A stretch of 64,000 bases of DNA from CAWGMT01 sp963823675 (GTDB taxonomy: Bacteria; Planctomycetota; Planctomycetia; Isosphaerales; Isosphaeraceae): contig CAWGMT010000021.1 in assembly GCA_963823675.1 (NCBI GenBank), positions 186,001-250,000 of the forward strand, in the 5' to 3' direction. The notes under the pieces are model-generated. The model did no database searches. It saw only the letters and a list, made by a program, of their open reading frames with translations, and was not told the DNA's origin. Positions within the stretch are counted from its first letter, which is position 1. Each line of letters opens with the position of its first letter. The translations under genes were made by a program, and so were the position numbers. This document shows positions 57,146 to 64,000 of this stretch, in pieces.

Positions 57146-57429
57146 GCTCGAAGAAGATCGACTTCACCAAGCCGGGCGGCTTGGTCCACGTGCCGCTGGA
57201 CCAAGAGAAACAACGGAATTGCGCTTGCTTGGCGCTCTATGCCGAGATGATGAAGGGCAAAGCGCGGATACCGAGCACGCTCAAAGAAGTCGGCGGAACA
57301 AAAGGCGTGGGAGTCATGTTTCTCGCAGAGACGTTCAGTGCCTCCAGCGCCTCACCTGAGCATCGCTTGCACCAGAAAGCGGCTCGCGCCGTTCCTATAG
57401 CGCCTCGCAGCCGGTTCACGGCGAATTGA
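57133..57429 (+). CDS. possible small hypothetical protein
   Basis: 98 residues from GTG 57133, overlapping the M50 gene's end. The reading VPFLSSKKIDFTKPGGLVHV through RNCACLALYAEMMKGKARIP looks protein-like, with natural composition, but there is no ribosome site and no family match. The last 30 residues are Arg/Ala-rich and less convincing. It may be a remnant. Confidence 0.3.
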   Translation: MPFLSSKKIDFTKPGGLVHVPLDQEKQRNCACLALYAEMMKGKARIPSTLKEVGGTKGVGVMFLAETFSASSASPEHRLHQKAARAVPIAPRSRFTAN

Positions 57430-57440
57430 TCAACCCAGAC

Positions 57441-57771
57441 TCAGTCATGGCTGGGTTCGCCCTTCTGGCTGCCGAGACGCAACCAGGGTCGAAGAACGCG
57501 GTGGAGGGGAACGGCGGTGAGGTGAGCACGCGAAGTCGCGATCAGTTCGCGGGTCTGTAGGTGTGCCAATGCGGACTGGGCCGCACTTCGGGACAGGCCA
57601 GTGGCGGAGGCGATCGACTGATGGGACATGCGAACCGACCAGTTCGCATGCTTGGGACGCGTGACGATAGAGGTAGAGATAAACGATGAACGAGGACAAG
57701 CGTCGATCGTGCCCCACAAGGTCGGGCAAGAGACAGTCCACCACATACGCGTCGACGTTGATCTGTGTCAT
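57441..57771 (-). CDS. helix-turn-helix protein (one frame break)
   Basis: Start ATG 57771: MTQINVDAYVVDCLLPDLVG, then HDRRLSSFIVYLYLYRHASQ. A break near 57650 joins to SVRMSHQSIASATGLSRSAA followed by QSALAHLQTRELI, a winged-helix DNA-binding unit, and an Arg-rich end. About 108 residues. Small regulators of this kind often control their own promoter. The sequence just upstream (57779-57799) has CTATAGTACTAATCGGTATAG, with TATAG repeated, which could be an operator or -10 region. Confidence 0.65.
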
Positions 57772-57917
57772 GAATCGCTATAGTACTAATCGGTATAGTG
57801 GCATGCAACGCGACTTGCGAAAAATGTCGCTGCGCTGGCTTCTGACCGGGGCGATCGTCCCGTATATTTGCGACAGTCCATTCCGCGGCAACGAGTCACC
57901 ACAACGAAAGGCTAGCC

Positions 57918-58287
57918 ATGATCCGAAAGATGAAATTCACCAGTATTCCCGTTCGCGACCAGGACCGTGCGCTGAACTTTTATGTAAACATACTTGGATT
58001 TACACTTCAGACGGATCAGCCGATGGGTCCTGGCCTGCGCTGGATCGAGGTTCGTCCTCCCAAGGGCGAGACGGGTATCGCACTTTTCACCCCGCCCGGG
58101 CCTTGAGGATCGGATCGGAACGTTCACCGGAATATCTTTCGAGTGCGACGATGTACAGAAGACGTTCGAGGAACTGAGTGCCAAGGGAGTGGAGTTCGCG
58201 AAGCCCCCGAAGACGGAGTCGTGGGGTGTTGCGGCGATCATGAAAGACTCGGAAGGGAATCAAATCGTACTGTCATCTTCGCACTGA
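57918..58287 (+). CDS. VOC/glyoxalase-fold protein (one frame break)
   Basis: ATG 57918: MIRKMKFTSIPVRDQDRALN, then FYVNILGFTLQTDQPMGPGL and RWIEVRPPKGETGIALFTPP, one babb unit of the vicinal-oxygen-chelate fold. A break near 58095 leads to TFTGISFECDDVQKTFEELS, GVEFAKPPKTESWGVAAIMK and DSEGNQIVLSSSH. About 122 residues. The metal ligands usual in active members (His/Gln at the first strand, Glu at the last) are not all obvious. Function is not assignable beyond the fold. Confidence 0.85.
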
Positions 58288-58563
58288 TTTGCGAGCGGTC
58301 ATTGTCAGCAGGAGCCGCGGGAGCACTGCCGACGTAACCCAGGCTACGGAGCTTGTCGCGGCGGCCCGCCGCGACGGTTTCCGGTTCATCGATCGCTCGT
58401 CCAGGAATGGACGACACGGCCTTCGTTGTCAAAGAAATACGTCTCTTTGCGACCCGGGTTGTTAGATCCAGGGTATGATCACGGCAGGTGCGGCAGGCTT
58501 CCGTGACAGACCGGACAGTGTTGCCCTTGTATTTGGGGCGGCGCCAGATTGGAGAAAAGGCGA

Positions 58564-59611
58564 ATGCGTCGCCTGAACTTGAACTACCTTCTGATCTTCA
58601 TCCCGATCGCGTTTGCGCTATATTGGTTCGCGCGCGAACCCGCTCCTGGTTTTTGCCATTACCGCGGTGTCGATCGTGCCTCTCTCGAAGATCGTCGGCG
58701 ACTCTACCGAAACGCTGGGGGACTACATCGGTCCGACGCTCGGGGGGCTCTTGAATGCGTCGATGGGGAATGCACCGGAGCTGATCATCGGGGCGTTCGC
58801 CCTCAAGAAAGGCCTGATCACGGTCGTCAAGGCCTCGCTCACGGGCTCGATCCTGGGCAATCTGCTGCTCACACTGGGGTTGGCGATGTTCGCCGGCGGC
58901 TTGCGGTATCCCCAGCAGAAATTCAACGTCCATTCGGCCAGGCTGTCGAATTCCATGATGTTCTTGGCGGTCGGCGGGCTGATGGTGCCGGCCCTGTTCC
59001 ATTTCACGTCCAGGTCCGCCGAGCACGAGATCAGCCTCCAGATTTCGGTCATCCTGCTCGTTGTTTACGTTTTGAGCTTGGTCTACAGGCTCTTCACTCA
59101 TCGCAAGATGTTTGAGGCCCCGAAGCCGCCCGAGTTGAAGGTGGTGAAGGCGCGCTCGTGGAAAACCGCGATCGGGTTTCTGGCAGGTTCGACCTTGCTG
59201 CTGGCAGTGATGAGTGAGGTCCTCACCGATGCGCTCGTGCCGGCAATCACGCAACTGGGGATCAACGACGTGTTTGCGGGCGTCATCCTTTTGGCTTCGG
59301 TGAGCAACATTTCCGGCATGATGAATGCCGTTGTCTTCGCTCGCAAGAACCAGATGGACCTGGCCGCAAGCAGCGTGATCGGGGCCGCCACCCAGATCGC
59401 GCTTCTGGTCGCCCCAGCGCTGGTGCTGGCCAGCCTCTTCTTGCCCACACCCATGGATTTGCTCTTCAGCCGGCTCCAGCTCGTCGCTCTCACCATCTCC
59501 ATTTTCGTGACACGGAACACGACGATCGACGGCGAGTCGGACTGGCTGGAGGGGGCGATGCTCATCGCGGTCTTCATGATGCTCGGGATCGGGTTTTTCT
59601 ACGCGAATTGA
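58564..59611 (+). CDS. CAX-type Ca2+/H+ antiporter (one frame break)
   Basis: ATG 58564 with GGAG/AAAGG upstream: MRRLNLNYLLIFIPIAFALY. A break near 58640 leads to NPLLVFAITAVSIVPLSKIV. Ten to eleven membrane helices. The first cation motif is intact (NASMGNAPELIIGAFALKKG, then GSILGNLLLTLGLAMFAGG). The second repeat has SVSNISGMMNAVVFARKNQM, then AASSVIGAATQIALLVAPAL, where CAX proteins normally have GNAAEH. It exports calcium using the proton gradient in the family; the altered second motif makes the activity uncertain. About 349 residues. Confidence 0.85.
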
Positions 59612-59785
59612 ATTTGCGACGAGCGATGCATCAGCCGCCCGTTTGCCCGAACGCCGGCTCCGCAGGAATAAGAGAACGCTCAACACAGAGATTTTTTGAT
59701 AGACAGTTCGAGATGATTGGGCAAATTGGGTATACTGTGTCGCTGAAAGGGTGCGCCTCCGATTCTTCTATTGTGAGACAAGCCG

Positions 59786-60093
59786 ATGTCCGAGACGCAA
59801 GTTGGTACGATCCAAGACCCGCTGGGATCAGCCGCAGGTGCCCTGGATCTTGTGAGCAGGCCGTGCGGGATGGCGCCGCGGATGCACGCGATGCGGCGAT
59901 CCGGACCTGGAGCGTAACCACGCGGATCGCGTCCAACGTCGTTTACACGACCTGCTACGCGGTATCCTACGGCGTGGTCTTTCCGGCCGTGTTTTTGGCC
60001 CAGTCCATTCCGCGAGACAACGCGGCCGTCGGGGGCTTGGTCGAAGGAGCCCAGGACGCGATTCACAAGGTTGATCAACTCCGAAGTAAGTAG
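59786..60093 (+). CDS. small hypothetical protein (one frame break)
   Basis: ATG 59786 gives MSETQVGTIQDPLGSAAGAL; a break near 59864 joins to AVRDGAADARDAAIRTWSVT, then NVVYTTCYAVSYGVVFPAVF. It ends GAQDAIHKVDQLRSK at 60093. About 102 residues with one hydrophobic stretch that may be a membrane helix. Family unknown; it resembles small lineage-specific proteins with a membrane-associated helix. Confidence 0.5.
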
Positions 60094-60108
60094 GTCGATG
60101 TGGTGGTC

Positions 60109-60363
60109 ATGAACCGCTTCCGCTGGGTTGCGTTCGTGGGCGCCGGCGTCCTGGCCCTGACCGCGGCCGGGATGATGCGGCACGACCTGCAATCCGTAAG
60201 CCGGCTGGCGTCGATTTCGTGGGACCATTTGCGGTTTCCGGTGTGGGCCGATCGGGCGCTGCACGGGGCGATCACGGGGACGTGCCCGGCGTGCGGACTG
60301 TGGCGGCCGAGACGCACGAGAGATCGAGCCGATCTGGTCGCGACGGTCAACTGCTCGCCGTGA
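60109..60363 (+). CDS. possible small membrane protein
   Basis: 84 residues from ATG 60109, 16 bp after the previous gene. It begins MNRFRWVAFVGAGVLALTAA, a plausible signal or anchor segment. The tail contains CPAC but is otherwise Arg-rich, and another frame gives a more natural continuation (VAAETHERSSRSGRDGQLLA). A frame break near 60290 is therefore possible, with the true end near 60431. Confidence 0.4.
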   Translation: MNRFRWVAFVGAGVLALTAAGMMRHDLQSVSRLASISWDHLRFPVWADRALHGAITGTCPACGLWRPRRTRDRADLVATVNCSP

Positions 60364-60621
60364 TCGAGCTTGAGCCGGCTTACCGGCGATTACCCTACGC
60401 CGGATCGAGAGCCCCGCGGCGAGCCAGGTGAATGCTCATGGAAATTGTTTATATGGAAGTTCGGGGTGACTTACGCTGTCGGGACACGGCGGTCAGGAAC
60501 AGTGTTCTCACGGCGCTGCCCTCGGCCTTCATGTCGCAGCCCCTTCGGGGCGAGTGTTGCAAGTCGGTGTGCTGGGCCTTTCGGATTCGGCGGCCAGGGA
60601 CGAGGACTCAATGTTTCCAAT

Positions 60622-61698
60622 ATGAGATTAATCATGTGCAGGTTTCTCAGAGTGATGGTTGGTCTTTCGCTCGGTCTGAATTTAGCGGCATCGAGTGCCA
60701 GCGCACAGTGGATGTACCCAAGGGGGTACGGCGGGTACGGGATGAGCCAATGGGGGGCCGACCCTGGCGCGGGCTATATGGCGGGGCTGGGGGCGTACGC
60801 GCGCGGTCAGGGTGTCTACGAGCTTGAAAAAGCCAAGGCCGATGCGATCAATGTCGAGACGATGGTCAAATGGAACACGGCCCTGCGGGCGCGCCAGCTC
60901 GTCCTGCGCGAAGATAGGCGGAAAGAGGCGAACAAGCGGGAAGGTGAGGCGCAAAGAGAGGGTTGAGCAGTTGAATCTGAGGGACGGGACGACCCTCAAT
61001 GACCTGCTCTATCAGGTCCTCGACGCCGACCCTGCCGCAGCGAAGTCAGCGCGGGTGAAAGCCCCGCTCAGCCCCAGCGCCATCCGGGAAATCCCGTTCG
61101 AGTGGGACTCGGAGGCGATTACAATCTGCATCGACCAGTTGACGGCAACGGCCGAGCTCCCCGGCCCGCTGGCCGATCCCAAGTATGCCGACGAACGCAA
61201 TGCCCTGCACTCGTCCGTCCAGCGGGCATCGAGGAAGATGCCAGCGGCAGCGTGTCGCCGGAGACCAGCAAGCTAATCAACGAAGCGGTCGCGAGCTATC
61301 GGTCCAAATTCCTCAAAACGTCATCCGACTTTCAGGAGGGCTACCAGGATTCACTGGATTACTTCACCACGCTGGCGAGCCTGACCCGCTTGCTCAACGA
61401 CCCGAGCATGAAAGCGTTCCTTACGAAGCTTGACGACGGCGAGGCGCGCACCGTGGGCAACCTAGTCGCCTTCATGGACGCGCAGAATCTGCGCTTCGGG
61501 CCGGCGACAGCCGAGCGCCAGATCGAAATCTACACCCGGCTGCTGCCGGCCCTCAAGACAATTCGCAACGAGGCTCAGGCCGAGAAGACCACGCCTTCCG
61601 CTCCGGACCGAACCGGCGCAGGTTTGAAATCGGCTGCGAAGGAGGCATTCAAAGGGATGCGCTGGGGCGAACTCGAGGCGCATCTGAAAAGCCTGTAA
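60622..61698 (+). CDS. secreted helical protein, paralogue of 62013-63143 (two frame breaks)
   Basis: Signal peptide MRLIMCRFLRVMVGLSLGLN, cleaved near SASAQ, then a Gly/Tyr stretch (YPRGYGGYGMSQWGA). The body is helical: AINVETMVKWNTALRARQLV, then after a break near 60960 LRDGTTLNDLLYQVLDADPA and SPSAIREIPFEWDSEAITIC. After a break near 61235 it continues to LVAFMDAQNLRFGPATAERQ. The NDLLYQVLDADP, REIPFEWDSE and FMDAQNLRFGPA segments match the convergent neighbour's NVLLETLLNPTT, ANIPFEVATE and FMQAFNLRFAPA. Function unknown, envelope location inferred. Confidence 0.75.
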
Positions 61699-61738
61699 CG
61701 AACTGGTCTGGTACGGATTCCCGATCGCATGGCGCGCT

Positions 61739-61756
61739 GGCCAGGGCGTCCTGGCC
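61739..61756 (+). terminator. possible intrinsic terminator
   Basis: GGCCAGG (61739-61745) and CCTGGCC (61750-61756) form a perfect stem with a GCGT loop, 40 bp after the stop of the secreted protein gene. No T-run follows; an A/G-rich repeat begins right after. Confidence 0.4.
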
Positions 61757-61763
61757 CGGATCC

Positions 61764-61952
61764 AAAGAGAAAGATTAAGATGAAGATTGAGAAGAGGATT
61801 AGGAGTAAGAGTAGGATTAAGACTGCGCACCACGGCCTCGGTTGTCAAAGCGGCGGCGATCTTGGGGGGCCTACGTGACGTTGGCTCCGACTCCTAATCA
61901 TAGTCTTTCTCTTAATCCTGTTCCTAATCTTAATCTCAATCTTAGTCTTTTT
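61764..61952. repeat. inverted pair of degenerate AGGATTAAGA-type low-complexity tracts
   Basis: The left tract (61764-61824) is purine-rich with loose repeats of GATTAAGA, GATTGAGA, GGATTAGG and GGATTAAGA. The right tract (61891-61952) is the reverse-complement type: CTCTTAATCC, CCTAATCTTAATCTC, AATCTTAGTC. About 65 bp of ordinary GC-rich sequence separates them. RNA across it could form a long imperfect A-U-rich stem, in contrast to all surrounding DNA. Confidence 0.8.
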
Positions 61953-62012
61953 GCGCGGCTGATCGTGGCGCGGTCTCCAAAGTCTCACGCACGGACGAAC
62001 CATCGCTGGGCC

Positions 62013-63143
62013 TCACCTGCCGAAGAGGTGTTCCCAGCCCATGTCCTTGAAGAAATCAGTCGCGGCCGACTTTAGCCCCTCGACCGCCTTGGCACCGACG
62101 CCCTCGGCCGCGCCAGCCGCCTGGGTGGCGGCCGCCTCGACTCCACCTCCGGCCCCGGACGCGAGCGAGCCGTTGGCCTGCTCGGCAAGCATGGGATAGA
62201 GCTTGTTATAGATCAGCCGCTGCTTGTAGGAATTGGCCGGCGCGAACCGCAGGTTGAAGGCCTGCATGAACCCGAGCAGGTCACCCAGGGTTGTCCCCTG
62301 GTAGTCGTCGAGCTCGGCGAGAATCTTTTCCATCTGGGGGCTGTACAGCATCTTGGTTAGACCGGCCATGGCCTTGATCGAGGCCTGAGCTTCGACGTAG
62401 TCGGGCCGCGTCTGAGGCACCAGCTTCTCGAATTTGAGCTTGAGATTCTTGACGGCCGTCCCCACGGCGGCGATCGTGTCGGGTTCGAGGTTGCCTTGGT
62501 CGTCTTCCTTGAGCGCTGCCAGAACGGCGTTGCGCACCGCCTCGCGTTCCGGCCGGAAGGCCTCTTCTCGCAGAGCCAGGGGCCATTGTCCGTCCATGGT
62601 CATCGCATCGAGGCAGGCTGTCATGCCCTCGGTGGCGACCTCAAAGGGGATGTTGGCGATGACATCGGCTCGAAGCGGCGTCTTGATGTACTGCACCGCG
62701 CGGTCGGCGGTCGTCGGGTTGAGCAAGGTCTCCAGCAGGACGTTGAGCGCGTCGCCATCGGTGATGTCGAGGTCCGAGGGATGGTTCCGCAGGCGATCCT
62801 GAATCTGGTCGTAAGCCTGGTTGATCTGTTTCCGCTGTGCCGCAAGCCGCTTATGGTATCGCTCATTCGTCTTCATCTGGGATTGAAAAGCGTACTCGTT
62901 AAAGCGCATGACTGTGTTCGTGTTGATTGACCGGGCCTGGGCGGTATCCACGTTGTACATGCCGCGGCCCATGCCGAACATGCCCATCCCTCGGGCCAAG
63001 CTCCCTCCTGGAGTACTAGCGCCCCCCCAGCCCCCCCAGCCGCAACCACCGTAACCGCCAGGGTAGCCGTACTGGGCACGTGCCGTGCCCGGACATATCG
63101 ACAGCATAAAGGCCACGCTCAAGACGAAAGTGATCCGCTTCAT
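62013..63143 (-). CDS. secreted helical protein, paralogue of 60622-61698
   Basis: 376 residues from ATG 63143, with GAGG about 11 bases upstream; a longer frame to 63284 is not needed. Signal peptide MKRITFVLSVAFMLSICPGT, cleaved after ARAQ, then a Gly/Tyr/Trp stretch. Most of the rest is helical (MRFNEYAFQSQMKTNERYHK, KQINQAYDQIQDRLRNHPSD, VGTAVKNLKLKFEKLVPQTR). The C-terminal 60 residues are Ala/Gly-rich, ending FKDMGWEHLFGR, close to the neighbour's KGMRWGELEAHL. Intact, unlike its neighbour. No known domain. Confidence 0.8.
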   Translation of the reverse strand: MKRITFVLSVAFMLSICPGTARAQYGYPGGYGGCGWGGWGGASTPGGSLARGMGMFGMGRGMYNVDTAQARSINTNTVMRFNEYAFQSQMKTNERYHKRLAAQRKQINQAYDQIQDRLRNHPSDLDITDGDALNVLLETLLNPTTADRAVQYIKTPLRADVIANIPFEVATEGMTACLDAMTMDGQWPLALREEAFRPEREAVRNAVLAALKEDDQGNLEPDTIAAVGTAVKNLKLKFEKLVPQTRPDYVEAQASIKAMAGLTKMLYSPQMEKILAELDDYQGTTLGDLLGFMQAFNLRFAPANSYKQRLIYNKLYPMLAEQANGSLASGAGGGVEAAATQAAGAAEGVGAKAVEGLKSAATDFFKDMGWEHLFGR

Positions 63144-63807
63144 TTTGGGAACCTCGCGTGGATCTACTGAGAAGGCAAGCAGTCGCCCGGTTTTGAACGA
63201 AAACCGCAAAGAAGCGAAGCCTGCCACCGAGCCGTCGAACTCCCGAGGCAAGATGGAGATTCCTCGATGGAGTTCAACGTGCACTGATTTGCGTAGAATA
63301 GCCCGTGTGTTTCAAAAGAAGGTTGCAGCAGCGTTGATCGAAGGGCCTGCGGATACCTTGATGCAGCGGGGATTTGTGGACACAACAAACGGTCTACACA
63401 GCTAATGTTGGCTTCAGTCGTATCAACTTGTTGCTTTGAGTGGCAAGCACGTTCGCGTAAGCAAGCAGCATCGCCGATGCGCGCTCGCTTTGCAAGCGTC
63501 TCGCTAGAATAGTGACAGCTACTCAGTGATATCTTGAAAGGTCGCCCGTAACAACCGGGTCAGACCTATCGGCTACGCCAGACCAAAGTGGCTCTTCATC
63601 TGATCTTCTCGCGTCGCAGTAAGACACCTTGGTCGTCATCGTCCTTATCTCGTTTTCGGCGCAACTTGAGTTGCGAGGCGGAAGCCGGTACCTTGAGAAC
63701 AGTTGATTGCCCATATTGCGTTGACTGCCTTCGTCGTTGCTTCAAGAGGGATCGATCTTCTGCGCGTCATCAGGATCACGAGTCGGGACCAATCGAGGAC
63801 CACGGAC
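63144..63807. other. intergenic, no supported gene
   Basis: About 660 bp between divergent genes. Short frames here lack ribosome sites and recognisable features. No tRNA or riboswitch was found. It should hold promoters for the secreted protein and the cyclophilin. Confidence 0.45.
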
Positions 63808-64000
63808 ATGTCCAAGCCAAAGCCACGCGTTTACTTTGACATCAGCATCGACGGCGTGCCCTCCGGACGCATCACCATGCAACTGCATAGCGACCTGGTG
63901 CCCGAGACCGCCGAGAACTTTCGCGCCTTGTGCACCCACGAAAAAGGATTCGGTTACAAGGGATCGTCGTTCCACCGCGTCATTCCCCAGTTCATGCTCC
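63808..64000 (+). CDS. cyclophilin-type peptidyl-prolyl isomerase (3' end outside window)
   Basis: ATG 63808 with GAGGACC upstream. The 64 visible residues are typical: VYFDISIDGVPSGRITMQLH, LVPETAENFRALCTHEKGFG and YKGSSFHRVIPQFML. The catalytic arginine (FHRVIP) is present. No signal peptide, so a cytoplasmic form. It speeds proline cis-trans isomerisation in protein folding. Confidence 0.95.
   Translation, partial: MSKPKPRVYFDISIDGVPSGRITMQLHSDLVPETAENFRALCTHEKGFGYKGSSFHRVIPQFML

Noticed and set aside
58238..58432. Minus-strand tail reading KLRSLGYVGSA, like a sulfatase C-terminus
   Set aside because: Only about 15 residues look alike, with no upstream sulfatase sequence; may be chance.
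63540..63610. Possible tRNA-like fold
   Set aside because: No T-arm GTTCGA-type sequence or cloverleaf pairing could be built.

Overview
The window looks like chromosomal DNA of a GC-rich planctomycete, most likely of the Isosphaeraceae/Singulisphaera kind. This rests on gene content. There are two sets of planctomycete surface/secreted modules (a DUF1549/DUF1553 cytochrome protein with a DUF1501 protein, and a DUF1800 with a DUF1501 protein). There is a very large Ser/Thr kinase with a zinc ribbon and TPR repeats, an ECF sigma factor with a membrane-anchored extension, YXWGXW and Gly/Tyr-rich secreted proteins, and many lineage-type hypothetical proteins. The genus cannot be fixed without a search.

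Layout. 1-5.6 kb: end of a zinc-ribbon protein, a PQQ-like beta-propeller, purH, then a toxin-antitoxin pair lying between purH and a second, diverged copy of the purH 3' end, then a spherulation-specific family 4 protein. 5.7-11.6 kb: two palindromic repeats, an ECF sigma factor and a tandem duplication of its carboxypeptidase-regulatory/helical-repeat extension. 11.6-13.3 kb: a protein built of seven 74-residue repeats. 13.4-26 kb (minus strand): DUF1501, DUF1549/1553, an unknown protein, a Gly/Tyr-rich YXWGXW protein, a kinase remnant, then DUF1501, DUF1800 and an anchored protein in operon order. 26.2-35.1 kb: purU, a sugar-phosphate isomerase-like protein, a solitary rplB, an FHA protein, csrA, fliW, thiC and a class I amidotransferase-like protein without its usual cysteine. 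35.8-40 kb: the giant kinase carrying an in-frame tandem palindromic element. 40.4-45.8 kb: methyltransferase, cytochrome b with two fused c-type haem sites, Rieske protein, DHH phosphoesterase, sugar-nucleotide dehydratase. 46-53 kb: secreted hypotheticals, an STN/GMGG protein and a sigma-54 response regulator. 53-64 kb: a wrecked M56/carboxypeptidase-regulatory/redoxin gene, nucleotidyltransferase, M50 protease, HTH protein, VOC protein, CAX-type antiporter, two convergent secreted paralogues around an odd inverted low-complexity repeat, and the start of a cyclophilin.

How genes work together: purH and purU are both in formyl-folate/purine metabolism. FliW and CsrA are a known partner-switch pair. 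The Rieske protein and the cytochrome b/c fusion form a quinol-oxidising complex, translationally coupled by an overlap. The DUF1549/DUF1501 pair and the DUF1800/DUF1501 pair each look co-transcribed.

Caveat that affects many entries: about twenty genes, including conserved housekeeping ones (thiC, purU, the DHH phosphoesterase), are interrupted by single-base indels, often in G/C runs. At this density, uncorrected sequencing or assembly errors are more likely than real decay. Such genes are listed as CDS over their full extent with the break position stated. 'Pseudogene' is reserved for those with further damage. No tRNA, rRNA or CRISPR array was recognised.
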